A stretch of 64,000 nt of DNA from Lachnospiraceae bacterium (GTDB taxonomy: Bacteria; Bacillota; Clostridia; Lachnospirales; Lachnospiraceae), in NCBI GenBank assembly GCA_902363835.1, contig CABJBM010000015.1:62001-126000 (forward strand), in the 5' to 3' direction. Of this stretch, positions 9,252 to 18,630 are shown piece after piece (position 1 is the first letter of the stretch; every line of letters begins with the position of its first letter). The notes under the pieces are model-generated. The model was not told the origin of the DNA, did no database searches, and worked only from the letters and a program-made list of their open reading frames with translations. Both the position numbers and the translations under genes were made by a program.

Positions 9252-10745
9252 ATGTTTAAACAACTGCAAAAATTGGGTAAGGCATTTATGCTGCCTATCG
9301 CGATTCTACCGGCAGCAGGTCTTTTGCTGGGAATCGGCGGAGCGCTGTCTAATCCAAACACTGTGGCGGCCTATCCGTTTTTGAACATTTTTGCTCTCCA
9401 GGCTTTGTTTACTGTTATGAGCAAGGCGGGGGAAGTGGTGTTCGGAAATCTGTCGCTGATTATGTGTATTGGCCTGGCGGTAGGCCTTGCCAAAAAAGAC
9501 AAAGGAACGGCAGGACTGGCGGCTGCGGTTGCATTTCTGGTTATGAATGCGTCTATCGGTGCCTTGCTGTCTGTCTTTAATCCCGATGGCAGTGCCATTG
9601 ACACCGGAGTCGTGGGATCCATTGTAATTGGCTGTATGGTTACCTATTTCCATAACCGGTACCGTAATATCCAGCTTCCGGCTTTTCTGGGCTTTTTCGG
9701 AGGCTCCCGTTTCATTCCGATTATCTCTTCTTTTACGGCAATTTTCGTTGGAGCAATCTTCTTCCTGATCTGGCCCCCATTTCAGAGGCTGCTGATTTCC
9801 AGCGGGCAGGCCATTGCAGGTATGGGAGTATTTGGAACCTTTTTGTATGGATTCTTAATGAGGCTTTGCGGGGCGGTAGGTCTCCATCATATGATTTATC
9901 CCATGTTCTGGTATACGGAGTTAGGGGGAGTTGCCACAGTTGCAGGCCAGCAGATCGCAGGTGCTCAGAAGATTTTCTTTGCCCAGCTGGCTGATCCTGA
10001 TTTTACCGGTATGTATACTGAGGGAACACGGTTTTTTGCAGGACGTTTTGACACCATGATTTTTGGTTTGCCGGCAGCATGTCTTGCCATGTATCATTCT
10101 GTTCCGGTAAAACGCCGCAAAATGGTGTTTGGTCTGTTCTTCTCAGCAGCCCTTACCTCATTTTTAACAGGTATTACCGAACCCATTGAATTTATGTTCC
10201 TGTTTGTAGCGCCGTGGCTGTATGTGGTTCATGCATTTTTAGATGGTCTTTCCTTTGCAATTGCAGATCTTCTCAGTGTTCGTATCGGCAACACATTTTC
10301 CGGCGGGATCATTGACTTTACCCTGTTTGGAATTTTACAGGGCAATGCAAAAACCCACTGGATCTATGTGGTGGTGGTAGGAGTTTTCTGGGCAGCCCTT
10401 TACTATGCGCTGTTCCGTTTTCTGATTACAAAGTTTAATATCCCAACTCCAGGCCGTGAAGAAGGGGAAGATGAGGAGATCAATGTAGAAACAAAGGCCA
10501 CAATTGCTGAAACAGCGGCTCGTGTGCTTGCGGCCCTGGGCGGCAAGGAAAATATTGAGGATTGTGATGCCTGCATCACCCGTCTGCGTGTGGCTGTAAA
10601 GGATATGAGCAAGGTTGACAAAGACGCCATCAAGCGGGAAGGAGCAACAGCTGTTCTGGAGGTGAAGGGAGGAATTCAGGCCATTTTCGGAGCAAAAGCA
10701 GATTTGATAAAATCAAAAATAAATGAAATAACCGGTGAGGACTAA
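9252..10745 (+). CDS. PTS EIIBC, glucose/N-acetylglucosamine family
   Basis: A 497-residue membrane transporter: EIIC with about ten hydrophobic segments (residues 1-390) and a C-terminal EIIB (about 420-497) with the phosphorylated Cys441 in the DACITRLR motif. Typical family signatures are MLPIAILPAAGLLLGIG at the N terminus, GLHHMIYPMFWYTELGG, and GITEPIEF in the sugar-binding region. No EIIA is fused or adjacent, so an EIIA from another locus must supply phosphate. NanE immediately downstream argues for an N-acetylated amino sugar, probably ManNAc, rather than glucose. Confidence 0.88.
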   Translation: MFKQLQKLGKAFMLPIAILPAAGLLLGIGGALSNPNTVAAYPFLNIFALQALFTVMSKAGEVVFGNLSLIMCIGLAVGLAKKDKGTAGLAAAVAFLVMNASIGALLSVFNPDGSAIDTGVVGSIVIGCMVTYFHNRYRNIQLPAFLGFFGGSRFIPIISSFTAIFVGAIFFLIWPPFQRLLISSGQAIAGMGVFGTFLYGFLMRLCGAVGLHHMIYPMFWYTELGGVATVAGQQIAGAQKIFFAQLADPDFTGMYTEGTRFFAGRFDTMIFGLPAACLAMYHSVPVKRRKMVFGLFFSAALTSFLTGITEPIEFMFLFVAPWLYVVHAFLDGLSFAIADLLSVRIGNTFSGGIIDFTLFGILQGNAKTHWIYVVVVGVFWAALYYALFRFLITKFNIPTPGREEGEDEEINVETKATIAETAARVLAALGGKENIEDCDACITRLRVAVKDMSKVDKDAIKREGATAVLEVKGGIQAIFGAKADLIKSKINEITGED

Positions 10746-10760
10746 GGAGATGTGCTGCTT

Positions 10761-11408
10761 ATGAATAGAGGTTTAATTGTATCCTGTCAGGCGCTTCCGG
10801 AGGAGCCTCTGCACAGTTCATTTATTATGGGACGTATGGCAGTGGCGGCAAAGGAAGGCGGCGCAATCGGTATCCGTGCAAACAGCGTTGAAGATATCGA
10901 AGAAATTAAAAAAAATGTGGATCTTCCAATTATTGGAATAATCAAAAAGGTATACGCAGAGGGCAAACCTTATATAACGCCCACATTGACTGAGGTGGAC
11001 GCTTTGGTCCGTGCCGGCGTGGATGTGATTGCGGTGGATGCTACCATAAACCAGGATGTGGATTTTCTCCATAAGCTTCATGAAAAATATCCCCAGCAGA
11101 AATTTATGGCGGATATTTCAACGGAAGAAGAGGGCTTGCGGGCGGATGAAATAGGATTTGATTTTGTAGGCCTCACTCTTTTGGGATATACGCCTCAGTC
11201 TAAGGGGCTGGATAAATTTCAGGTGCTTGGGTCTCTGATTGCAAAGTGCAGCCATCCTGTCATTGCAGAAGGAAATTTCAGCACGCCGGAACAGGCCGCA
11301 AAAGCTATGGAGTCAGGGGCTTACGCAGTGGTAGTGGGAAGTGCGATCACACGCCCCCAGTGCATTACCAGACGATTTGCTGAGGCAGTGTCAAAGGTAA
11401 CTAAATAA
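10761..11408 (+). CDS. nanE: N-acetylmannosamine-6-phosphate 2-epimerase
   Basis: NanE converts ManNAc-6-P to GlcNAc-6-P and is a TIM-barrel enzyme of about 215-230 residues. Visible signatures are [14 protein letters not shown] at the N terminus, [20 protein letters not shown], and [11 protein letters not shown] near the phosphate-binding end. An in-frame GTG at 10752 sits only one base after AAGGAGA, so the ATG at 10761 is the better start. The gene follows the EIIBC stop by 15 bases. Neither a sialic acid lyase nor a ManNAc kinase is present, which fits a transporter that already delivers the 6-phosphate. Confidence 0.9.
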   Translation: MNRGLIVSCQALPEEPLHSSFIMGRMAVAAKEGGAIGIRANSVEDIEEIKKNVDLPIIGIIKKVYAEGKPYITPTLTEVDALVRAGVDVIAVDATINQDVDFLHKLHEKYPQQKFMADISTEEEGLRADEIGFDFVGLTLLGYTPQSKGLDKFQVLGSLIAKCSHPVIAEGNFSTPEQAAKAMESGAYAVVVGSAITRPQCITRRFAEAVSKVTK

Positions 11409-11418
11409 GTTTATACCG

Positions 11419-11464
11419 CCCTTCCGGTGGCTTTCTTTTGGAAACTGCGGGAGGGGTGTTTTTT
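11419..11464 (+). terminator. Terminator after nanE
   Basis: Arms CCCTTCCG (11419-11426) and CGGGAGGG (11448-11455) are followed by a T run ending near 11464. Confidence 0.7.
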
Positions 11465-11483
11465 GCCTTTGCACGGAACCTTT

Positions 11484-11512
11484 TTGTTTTTTCATTGTGA
11501 TTATGATATAAT
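11484..11512 (+). promoter_or_regulatory. Promoter of the RpiR regulator gene
   Basis: TTGTTT (11484-11489) and TATAAT (11507-11512) are separated by 17 bases. The -10 is extended (TGA before TATAAT). Confidence 0.7.
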
Positions 11513-11583
11513 ATGAGAACTTAGTGAGAGATTTAACGGCTTAGTATTTTGGTTAAAATAACAAAAGTACAAGGGGTACCCAT

Positions 11584-12396
11584 ATGGACATTCTAACATC
11601 AATTCAAAAAGAATATCAGACTTTTACAGATAAAGAACGCAGCATTGCCGATTATATTCTGCAGGAGGGTGATAATATCCGGAATATGAATATCTCAGTG
11701 CTGGCTGCTACGGTAGGAGTCTCCGACGGTACAATTACCCGGTTCTGTAAAAAGGTAGGGAGCAAATCCTTTGCAGAGCTGAAAATCCAGCTTGGGAGTG
11801 CTGGGGCAGGAAATAAGATTGCCCACTCCAACGATCTTGTAAACCAGGTTTACGATTTTTACAAAACAGTAATTGAAAATTCCAACAAGATGATGGACAT
11901 GAAGGCTCTGGAAGATCTGGCGGATCAGATCGCTCAGGCGGGAAATATCTACGTTTTTGGAGTCGGGTCATCAGGTCTGACTGCTGATGAAACCATGCTC
12001 CGCTTATCACGAATGGGATTTCATGTGCAAAGCGTGACGGATTCCCATTTGATGTTGATTTACAGCTCTATTTTGGGACCCGGTGACTTAATTATCGCAG
12101 TCTCCATATCCGGTGAAACCTCTGAAGTCGTCAATGCCGTCAGAGTGGCAAAACAAAATGGCGCAACGGCCATCTGTTTTACCAGCTTCACCAACAGCAC
12201 CATTGCCCAGTGTGCAGATTTTTGCTTTCCAGTAGTAAATCCCCTGTTTGTTGATCAGGAAAGGTTTGTGAACAGCCAGCTATCGGCACTTTATGTGATT
12301 GATCTTCTTTGTCTGATCCTTTTGAAGGATGATGCACGAAAGGAAAAGATGAATATTACGGTGGAAACTATTGTGAAGCAGTCTCATTTGAAGTAG
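11584..12396 (+). CDS. RpiR-family transcriptional regulator
   Basis: A 270-residue regulator: N-terminal HTH_6 (about 1-77; helix-turn-helix around VGVSDGTITRFCKKVG) and a C-terminal SIS sugar-phosphate-binding domain (about 105-250; FGVGSSGLTADE and SISGETSE loops). Family members sense phosphosugars or aminosugar phosphates. With its own promoter directly after the EIIBC-nanE pair, it probably controls that operon in response to ManNAc-6-P or GlcNAc-6-P (inference). Confidence 0.88.
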   Translation: MDILTSIQKEYQTFTDKERSIADYILQEGDNIRNMNISVLAATVGVSDGTITRFCKKVGSKSFAELKIQLGSAGAGNKIAHSNDLVNQVYDFYKTVIENSNKMMDMKALEDLADQIAQAGNIYVFGVGSSGLTADETMLRLSRMGFHVQSVTDSHLMLIYSSILGPGDLIIAVSISGETSEVVNAVRVAKQNGATAICFTSFTNSTIAQCADFCFPVVNPLFVDQERFVNSQLSALYVIDLLCLILLKDDARKEKMNITVETIVKQSHLK

Positions 12397-12445
12397 ATTG
12401 TATGGAATATTCCCTTAAAATTCGGTAATGCCTGTGATTAAATAT

Positions 12446-12488
12446 TAAGCCCGGTAGAGTTTCTGTATTCTACCGGGCTTATTTTTTC
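12446..12488. terminator. Bidirectional terminator between convergent regulator genes
   Basis: A perfect 13-bp inverted repeat (12446-12458 with 12469-12481) is followed by TTTTTT on the + strand. It ends within the stop region of the reverse-strand LacI gene, so it can serve both genes. Confidence 0.8.
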
Positions 12489-13497
12489 ACGCTTCTTCCC
12501 TGCCAATGTATTTTACGCTTTTGCGTTCTATGAATTCTGTGCATACCTGACATTTGGTCTTAATCCGGTCCCCTTTGATGATCTGCATCATGCGTGTAAC
12601 TGCAAGCTGCCCCATTTCCAGCTTTGGCACCCGCAGGGTGGTCAGGGGAGGTGAGCAGATTTCAGAGAACGGCAAGTCATCAAATCCTATCATTGATACG
12701 TCATCCGGAACCCGATACCCCTTTTCCTGCAGCGCCTTCATTGCCCCAAGGGCGATCATATCATTATCGGCAAAAAAAGCAGTTGGCAGTTCCTGCATGT
12801 GGTCCAGACGGGATAACATGTCGGTATAGGAACCGTTTAGGGTGGTACCCAGGGTCAGGATATAATCGTCGCATACATCAAGTCCTGCTTTCTGCATTGC
12901 AGATAAATAGCCGGAACATCGGGAACGAAAGGCTTTAATGCGGAAATCTCCCCGCAGATAACCAATTTTTTTGTGCCCGTTGCGAATCAGGTAATCCACA
13001 GCCAGTCTTGCTGAGTCGGCATTGTTGATTAAAACCCCGTTAAAGCTCATATCCCAGGCCCAGTAATCCAGTAGCATGAAAGGACAGGTTGCATTCTTAT
13101 ATAAAGAGACATCTTCTTCCATTAGCTCTGTGCCCAGCAGAATTACTGCAGATGACTTATCGTGAAGCAATGTGTTTACCTGCGCTTTGTAATCTGTATC
13201 GGAATAATTTAAATGGCAGATGACCATTTCCATACCATATTTGCGGCATTCCGTTTCCACACCATCAATTAAAAGAGAGAAAAATGGAGTATCGTCAATA
13301 ATTAATCCATTTCGTTTGAATATTACAAACCGGATTTTTGTTATTTCCGGCTGATTGATGTATCCCAGTTCTTTCGCGGCATCGATGATTGTTTTTGCTG
13401 TCTCCGCGTTCACTCCCTTTTTATGGTTTAAGGCATTTGATACAGTTGCAGGGGAAAAGCCGGTTTGGGCGCTTATTGTTTTAATACTGATTTTCAC
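12487..13497 (-). CDS. LacI-family regulator 1 of the apiose-like operon
   Basis: A 336-residue repressor. The N-terminal helix-turn-helix (ISAQTGFSPATVSNALNHKKG) is followed by a periplasmic-binding-protein-like effector domain. It is divergent from the ABC operon starting at 13914. It shares long stretches with the second LacI gene inside that operon (18631), including DTPFF, NNADSA, ADNDM, LGAMKALQE and MIGFDDLPF, so the two are paralogues. An AGGGGTAACTT-type ribosome site precedes the ATG. It most likely represses the divergent operon, with the imported sugar or a derivative as inducer. Confidence 0.9.
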   Translation of the reverse strand: MKISIKTISAQTGFSPATVSNALNHKKGVNAETAKTIIDAAKELGYINQPEITKIRFVIFKRNGLIIDDTPFFSLLIDGVETECRKYGMEMVICHLNYSDTDYKAQVNTLLHDKSSAVILLGTELMEEDVSLYKNATCPFMLLDYWAWDMSFNGVLINNADSARLAVDYLIRNGHKKIGYLRGDFRIKAFRSRCSGYLSAMQKAGLDVCDDYILTLGTTLNGSYTDMLSRLDHMQELPTAFFADNDMIALGAMKALQEKGYRVPDDVSMIGFDDLPFSEICSPPLTTLRVPKLEMGQLAVTRMMQIIKGDRIKTKCQVCTEFIERKSVKYIGREEA

Positions 13498-13790
13498 AAG
13501 TTACCCCTCCTTAACTGAAATTAGTGTAAAAAAATATATAAATATTTTAACAAATTGTTTAGAAAAATGCAATACGGCCAAAGCCTATAACATGACTTTT
13601 TGTATACAGATATTTTTGTATGAATTATTAATATAAATATTTTTAATGAATTGCAGATTTCTGATGGTAAAATGGTGAGGATTACTTTGGGATGAAGAGG
13701 AAGATATTTAATAAAATAAACTAGGTGTATACATATTGACTAAAACAATATCCGAATATTTGTTTTAAATATCAAAAATGTAAAAGAGTA
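13498..13790. other. AT-rich divergent control region
   Basis: No gene is visible. The segment is very AT-rich and carries several copies of an ATAAATATTTT-like string (near 13539, 13631 and again in the inverted repeat at 13835), possible regulator half-sites. I could not assign the reverse-strand promoter of the LacI gene. Confidence 0.35.
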
Positions 13791-13819
13791 TTGCAATATA
13801 AGATGGAATATGTTATTAT
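13791..13819 (+). promoter_or_regulatory. Promoter of the apiose-like ABC operon
   Basis: TTGCAA (13791-13796) and TATTAT (13814-13819) are 17 bases apart. The -10 is extended (TGT before TATTAT). Predicted transcription start is about 13826. Confidence 0.75.
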
Positions 13820-13834
13820 CTGTGTAAAATAAAT

Positions 13835-13872
13835 AACAAAATATTTATATAAATAAGTAAAAATATTTTGTT
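13835..13872. promoter_or_regulatory. Perfect inverted repeat, candidate LacI operator
   Basis: Arms AACAAAATATTT (13835-13846) and AAATATTTTGTT (13861-13872) are perfect 12-bp complements around a 14-base spacer. The element sits just downstream of the predicted transcription start, where a roadblock repressor would bind. It lacks the central CG of classical LacI operators, so the assignment is tentative. Confidence 0.5.
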
Positions 13873-13913
13873 AAGGGAACTGAAAACTTTTATATTCATT
13901 AAGGAGGAGAAAG

Positions 13914-15224
13914 ATGAAGGTAAAGAAACTGATTTCAAAAGTATTGGCACCGGCAGTTATATTATCACTCACTCTGTCGGGGTGCGGCGGAAGTGCAGGA
14001 AGCACAAATGGCAGCGGAGAGGGAACGGTTGCTTCCTCGCAGCAGAAAAGTGGAAACGGGGTGACCGAAGTCTCATTTTGGACATTAAGCACAAGGCAGA
14101 CAGCGGTGGAACAGCTTGTTTCTGATTTTAACGCAGTACATAATGATATTAAAGTAAAGGCCTCCTTTTATGATACGGATGGCTTAAAGGATGCCTGTAA
14201 GGTAGCTGCTTCTTCAAAGACCCTTCCCAATATGTGGTTCAATTGGGGCGGCAGTCTGGGAGGGTTTTATGCGGAAAATGGCTTGACATATGATTTGACA
14301 GATTATGCGGAGGCAAATGACTGGAAGAACAAGTTTACCCAGTCATCCATGGATTTATGTACGCTTGACGGAAAGCTTTCCGGCTATCCCACCAGCTATA
14401 ATGTTCTGGGTGTCTATTATAAGAAAGCTTTGTTTGAACAATACGGCATTGAGGTACCTAAGACATTTGAAGAATTTGAACAGGCATGTGCAACATTAAA
14501 AGAAAATGGGGTTACACCTATTTCCACTGCCGGCTTAAATGGATGGCATACAATGCGCTTTGTAGAACTTTTGATTGAACATTATGCAGGTGCTCAGAAG
14601 CATGATTCCATGAATACATTTGATGAAAGCTATGACAATGATGCAGTGGTGCAGGCACTGGCTAAATATAAGGAATTTTGTGATAAGGGATACTTCCCGG
14701 ACGGATTTCTGACACAGGATCCCAATGATACCATGCTGGCACTTGCAACCGGGAAGTGTGCCATGGATATTCAGGGACAGTGGTATGACGGACATTTTAT
14801 CCAGAACGGACAGAATCCAGATGAATACGGTGTCTTTGCTTTCCCAAGCGGAGGAAGCAACAGAATGTCTGCGTTTGCAGAAATGACACAGTTTAATGCA
14901 GGTAATACACCGGAACAGCTGGAAGCTTGCATGGCGTTTATGGATTATTATTACAGCCCGGAAAGTGTAGAGAAGTTCTCCGAATATTATAACCTTCCAT
15001 TGCCTACAACTGATGCAAAGATGCCGGAGGGTATGCCAAATGTGCCGGTTATGCTGGAACTTTCCAAGAATAACGGAGTTTTTACGATTACAGACCAGGC
15101 ATTCCCTACTGAAGTTGCAGATGTATTGTTTAATGCACAGGATGCCATTGCCAATGGGCAGATGACGCCGGAAGAGGGTGCGGCAAATATTCAAAACGCC
15201 ATAGTGGCCTATCAGAACAAATAG
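13914..15224 (+). CDS. Sugar ABC transporter substrate-binding lipoprotein
   Basis: A 436-residue extracellular binding protein of the SBP_bac_1 type. The signal peptide has a lipobox with Cys at about residue 24 (LTLSGC), so it is membrane-anchored. It delivers sugar to the two permeases that follow. AAGGAGG precedes the ATG. The gene is the first of a ten-gene operon, and a hairpin separates it from the permease gene. Given the downstream enzymes, the ligand may be an apioside or D-apiose; this is inference. Confidence 0.88.
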   Translation: MKVKKLISKVLAPAVILSLTLSGCGGSAGSTNGSGEGTVASSQQKSGNGVTEVSFWTLSTRQTAVEQLVSDFNAVHNDIKVKASFYDTDGLKDACKVAASSKTLPNMWFNWGGSLGGFYAENGLTYDLTDYAEANDWKNKFTQSSMDLCTLDGKLSGYPTSYNVLGVYYKKALFEQYGIEVPKTFEEFEQACATLKENGVTPISTAGLNGWHTMRFVELLIEHYAGAQKHDSMNTFDESYDNDAVVQALAKYKEFCDKGYFPDGFLTQDPNDTMLALATGKCAMDIQGQWYDGHFIQNGQNPDEYGVFAFPSGGSNRMSAFAEMTQFNAGNTPEQLEACMAFMDYYYSPESVEKFSEYYNLPLPTTDAKMPEGMPNVPVMLELSKNNGVFTITDQAFPTEVADVLFNAQDAIANGQMTPEEGAANIQNAIVAYQNK

Positions 15225-15235
15225 GTTTTTCTGGG

Positions 15236-15267
15236 AAGAGCGGGCAAGAAGGGATCTGCCCGCTCTT
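15236..15267 (+). other. Intercistronic hairpin after the binding-protein gene
   Basis: An 11-bp perfect inverted repeat (15236-15246 with 15257-15267) has no T run, so it is more likely an mRNA-stabilising or attenuating hairpin than a full terminator. Confidence 0.65.
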
Positions 15268-15303
15268 ACAAAGGTCAGCAGACTGGGTAAATAAGGAGGA
15301 AGC

Positions 15304-16179
15304 ATGAAAAATAACGCGATAAAAACGGATAAGTGTGCGTTTTTGTTTCTATTGCCGGCAGCGGTTATTTATCTCTCGGTAATTGTGGTACCGGTATTTT
15401 ATTCTCTGGCAATCAGCCTGTTTAAGTGGAATGGTATTGGCACAATGCAGTTTGTGGGATTGCAGAATTATATTGATTTGTTTTACAAGGATGCAGTATT
15501 CCATACGGCAATTATAAATAACCTCATATGGATTTTGCTTACGGTTTTTATTACGATGACTGTTGCGCTTGGATTTGCAGTTATTTTAAGCCGGCAGTTT
15601 AAGGGACGGACATTTTTCCGCGGCTTTTTTTATTTCCCATGTGTAATAGCACCGATTGCAGTAGCAATTATCTGGCGCTGGATTTACAACCCAAACATCG
15701 GATTTATCAATGAATTTCTTAAGCTTCTTGGGATCAGCTATTCCCAGCAATGGATTTCAGATCCAAAGGTCAGCTTGTATACTATTTTTGCAGCAGCACT
15801 TTGGCAGGCGGTGGGTCAGCCTATGATCCTGTTTCTGGCAGGCCTGCAGGCGATTCCTGCAGAAATCATAGAAGCCGCTACCATAGATGGCGCAGGAGGT
15901 ATAAAGAAGTTTTTCTGGATTACAATTCCGCTTTTAAAGGATACCTTCGTGATTGTGCTGGCAACGCTGATTGTGGCTGCAATGAAGGTGTATGACATTG
16001 TACAGGGCTTAACCGGCGGCGGACCAAACAATGCAACACAGATGATGTCTACCTATATGTACTCGCAGGTATTCCAATATAATAATGTGGGCTATGGTAC
16101 GGCAGTTGCATGTATTATGGTTCTGATGATGCTGGTTGTAATTGTTCCTTATATTTCTTTCACAGCGAAAGAAAATTAA
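15304..16179 (+). CDS. Sugar ABC permease, MalF/UgpA type
   Basis: A 291-residue permease with six predicted membrane segments and the cytoplasmic EAA loop (EAATIDGAGGIKKFFWITIPLL) that contacts the ATPase. The N terminus (FLFLLPAAVIYLSVIVVPVFYSL) is typical of carbohydrate-uptake type 1 systems. AAGGAGG lies just before the ATG. No ATPase gene is in this operon. Confidence 0.9.
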   Translation: MKNNAIKTDKCAFLFLLPAAVIYLSVIVVPVFYSLAISLFKWNGIGTMQFVGLQNYIDLFYKDAVFHTAIINNLIWILLTVFITMTVALGFAVILSRQFKGRTFFRGFFYFPCVIAPIAVAIIWRWIYNPNIGFINEFLKLLGISYSQQWISDPKVSLYTIFAAALWQAVGQPMILFLAGLQAIPAEIIEAATIDGAGGIKKFFWITIPLLKDTFVIVLATLIVAAMKVYDIVQGLTGGGPNNATQMMSTYMYSQVFQYNNVGYGTAVACIMVLMMLVVIVPYISFTAKEN

Positions 16180-16194
16180 ACTGGGGGATTGAAA

Positions 16195-17034
16195 ATGGAA
16201 GGAAGGACGAAAAAAACAATAAAAAAGGTTGCCTTATATGCCATTTTGATCATCCTGGCATTAATCTGGATTGTTCCCATGTTTACATTGGCAGCAACGG
16301 CAATTAAAAGCAAGGCCGAATTTTATGGAGGAGGCGGGCTGTTTTCGCTGCCTAAGCATATTGCATGGGATAATTTTATAAATGCAATTACAAAAGGGCG
16401 TTTATTTACCTATATGAAAAATGATCTGATTGTCTCTTGTCTGAAAGTACCCTTAGGCATATTTGTAGAGGCATTGGCGGCGTTTGCACTGACGAGGCTG
16501 AATATAAGGTATAAAACAGGTCTGTTTATCTTCTTCTTAATTGGTATGATGCTTCCCATGCAGACAGCTTTGGTGCCTATTAATGTTATTTTCAGTAAGC
16601 TGGGACTTTTGAATTCCTATTTTGGACTGTTTTATGTATATGTTGGATTTGGCATTTCCTTTGGAATCCTTATTTTGCGGGGATTTTTTAACGGCATTCC
16701 AAAGGAGCTTGATGAGGCCGCTTACATTGATGGATGCAATAAGTGGCAGCTTTTTTACCGGATTATTTTCCCAGTGGCAAAACCGGCAGTGGCGACCCTT
16801 ATTATTACCGATTTTCTATCGACCTGGAATGAATATCTGTTAGCAAGTGTTATTATTAACGATAACAGGAAAAAGACAGTGCCCGTGGGAATCATGACAT
16901 TTGTAGGAGAACATGGGACGGATTACGGATACTTATGCGCAGGGGTTTTAATTTCCGTTATTCCGGTTTTAATTGTGTATTTGGTTTTCCAGCGTTATTT
17001 TGTGGAAGGCATGGCAGGTGCTGTGAAAGGCTGA
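16195..17034 (+). CDS. Sugar ABC permease, MalG/UgpE type
   Basis: The second permease subunit, 279 residues from the ATG at 16195 (GGGGG about 7 bases upstream; a TTG at 16189 is less likely). It has six predicted membrane segments and an EAA loop (LDEAAYIDGCNKWQLFYRIIFP). The C terminus YFVEGMAGAVKG is the characteristic MalG-type ending. It pairs with the preceding permease and needs an ATPase from elsewhere. Confidence 0.9.
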   Translation: MEGRTKKTIKKVALYAILIILALIWIVPMFTLAATAIKSKAEFYGGGGLFSLPKHIAWDNFINAITKGRLFTYMKNDLIVSCLKVPLGIFVEALAAFALTRLNIRYKTGLFIFFLIGMMLPMQTALVPINVIFSKLGLLNSYFGLFYVYVGFGISFGILILRGFFNGIPKELDEAAYIDGCNKWQLFYRIIFPVAKPAVATLIITDFLSTWNEYLLASVIINDNRKKTVPVGIMTFVGEHGTDYGYLCAGVLISVIPVLIVYLVFQRYFVEGMAGAVKG

Positions 17035-17086
17035 CGGGAAACCGCCGGAAGTATTTAATAAAAACGCAGAAAAGGCAGGGTGGCAT

Positions 17087-18625
17087 ATGGATACAGCAGG
17101 GTTTATATATGAGAAGACAGTAGAAAAATGGGGGCTTTTCCAGGTGGAATGCAGGGGCAGGGCAGACGGAAATCCCTTTGTAGATTATCAGATCCAGGGC
17201 ATTTTTTCGGGAGAACAGGAAGAGGTCCGGGTGGAAGGATTTTATGATGGAGAAGGCATCTATAAGGTGCGGTTTATGCCTTCTTATGAAGGTGATTACC
17301 ATTTTGTGATAAAAGGCAATTGTCTGGAGCAGGAGCTGACAGGAGAATTTAAGGTATGTCCTGCATCAGAGGGGAATCATGGCATCATGCGGGTTGTTAA
17401 TACCTATCATTTTGCCTATGAAGATGGTACGCCATATTATTCTGTAGGAACCACCTGTTATGTATGGGAACTGCAGAGTGATGAACTGATTGAACAGACC
17501 TTTAAGACCTTGAAGGAAAATGCCTTCAACAAAATAAGGTTCTGTATTTTCCCGAAGCATTATGATTACAACTTAGGGGAGCCCCGTTCCTATCCATATG
17601 AGGGAATCCCCATGGACTCCAGTGTCCTGACCAGAGATAATTTTATGGAATATACGGGGAAAACAGAAGGCAGTTATTTTGATTTTAAACGGTTCCGGCC
17701 AGAGCATTTTCAACACATTGAGCAGTGTATTGAGCGCCTGGGAGAACTGGGAATTGAAGCGGATATTATTGTTATGCACCCTTATGACCGCTGGGGATTT
17801 TCCTGTATGAAGCCTGAGGAGGATGACCTGTATTGGAACTATGTGATTGCCCGTTTTGCCGCCTATCGTAATGTCTGGTGGTCACTTGCTAATGAATATG
17901 ACTTATTTGAGCACAAAAGTGTGAAGGACTGGGAGCGTTATGCACAAATCATCTGCCAAAAGGATCCTTACAGGCATCTGCGTTCCATTCATAACTGCCA
18001 TGCATTTTACGACCACAGCCGCCCCTGGATCACTCACTGCAGTATCCAGCGGCAGGACCTATATAAATCTGCGGAGCTGGTGAATGAGTGGAGGATGCGC
18101 TACAGAAAGCCGGTTGTATTGGATGAGATCGCATATGAAGGAAATATTCAGCATGGCTGGGGAAATATCAGCGGAGAGGAATTACTGCGCCGTTTCTGGG
18201 AAGCAGCATGCAGAGGCGGTTATCCGGGTCATGGAGAAACGTATTTAAATCCGGAGGATATTCTTTGGTGGTCTCACGGCGGTACATTACACGGAGAGAG
18301 TCATAAAAGATTTGGATTTCTTTTGAAAATCTTACAGGAGACGCCAGGGTACGGACTGATGCCGTATAACAAGTCCGCCTGGGATGAAGTATGTGCAGTG
18401 CCGGAGGAAGGGAAGGATTACTATTTGATTTACTATAGCTTTATGCGTCCATCTTTCCGTGAATTTTATTTTGATGATACAACGGAATGGGATGTGGAGG
18501 TAATTGACACATGGGAGATGTCCATAAAGAAATGTGGTACATACAGAGGGAGGTTCCAGGTCCAATTGCCTGGCAAGCCATACATGGCGGTCCGTATACG
18601 GAAACAGGATGAAAAAGAGGTTTGA
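17087..18625 (+). CDS. Apiosidase-like glycoside hydrolase (DUF5060-DUF4038 type)
   Basis: A 512-residue cytoplasmic protein without a signal peptide. The N-terminal beta domain (about 1-95; FYDGEGIYKVRFMPSYEGDY) matches DUF5060. A TIM barrel follows (about 100-420) of the DUF4038/apiosidase-like (GH140-like) class, with a C-terminal DUF5605-like beta domain. Clan-A-like catalytic candidates are Glu270 (LANEYD, acid/base) and Glu347 (VLDEIAYEG, nucleophile). Characterised GH140 enzymes release D-apiose from rhamnogalacturonan II side chains. The intracellular location implies that an imported apioside or short oligosaccharide is cleaved inside the cell. The fold and GH class are well supported; apiose specificity is inferred from the neighbours. 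Confidence 0.75.
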   Translation: MDTAGFIYEKTVEKWGLFQVECRGRADGNPFVDYQIQGIFSGEQEEVRVEGFYDGEGIYKVRFMPSYEGDYHFVIKGNCLEQELTGEFKVCPASEGNHGIMRVVNTYHFAYEDGTPYYSVGTTCYVWELQSDELIEQTFKTLKENAFNKIRFCIFPKHYDYNLGEPRSYPYEGIPMDSSVLTRDNFMEYTGKTEGSYFDFKRFRPEHFQHIEQCIERLGELGIEADIIVMHPYDRWGFSCMKPEEDDLYWNYVIARFAAYRNVWWSLANEYDLFEHKSVKDWERYAQIICQKDPYRHLRSIHNCHAFYDHSRPWITHCSIQRQDLYKSAELVNEWRMRYRKPVVLDEIAYEGNIQHGWGNISGEELLRRFWEAACRGGYPGHGETYLNPEDILWWSHGGTLHGESHKRFGFLLKILQETPGYGLMPYNKSAWDEVCAVPEEGKDYYLIYYSFMRPSFREFYFDDTTEWDVEVIDTWEMSIKKCGTYRGRFQVQLPGKPYMAVRIRKQDEKEV

Positions 18626-18630
18626 AGGCT

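Noticed and set aside
14535..15305. 256-codon reverse-strand frame
   Set aside because: Antisense to the binding-protein gene with a Cys/His-rich, non-family composition and no start signal.
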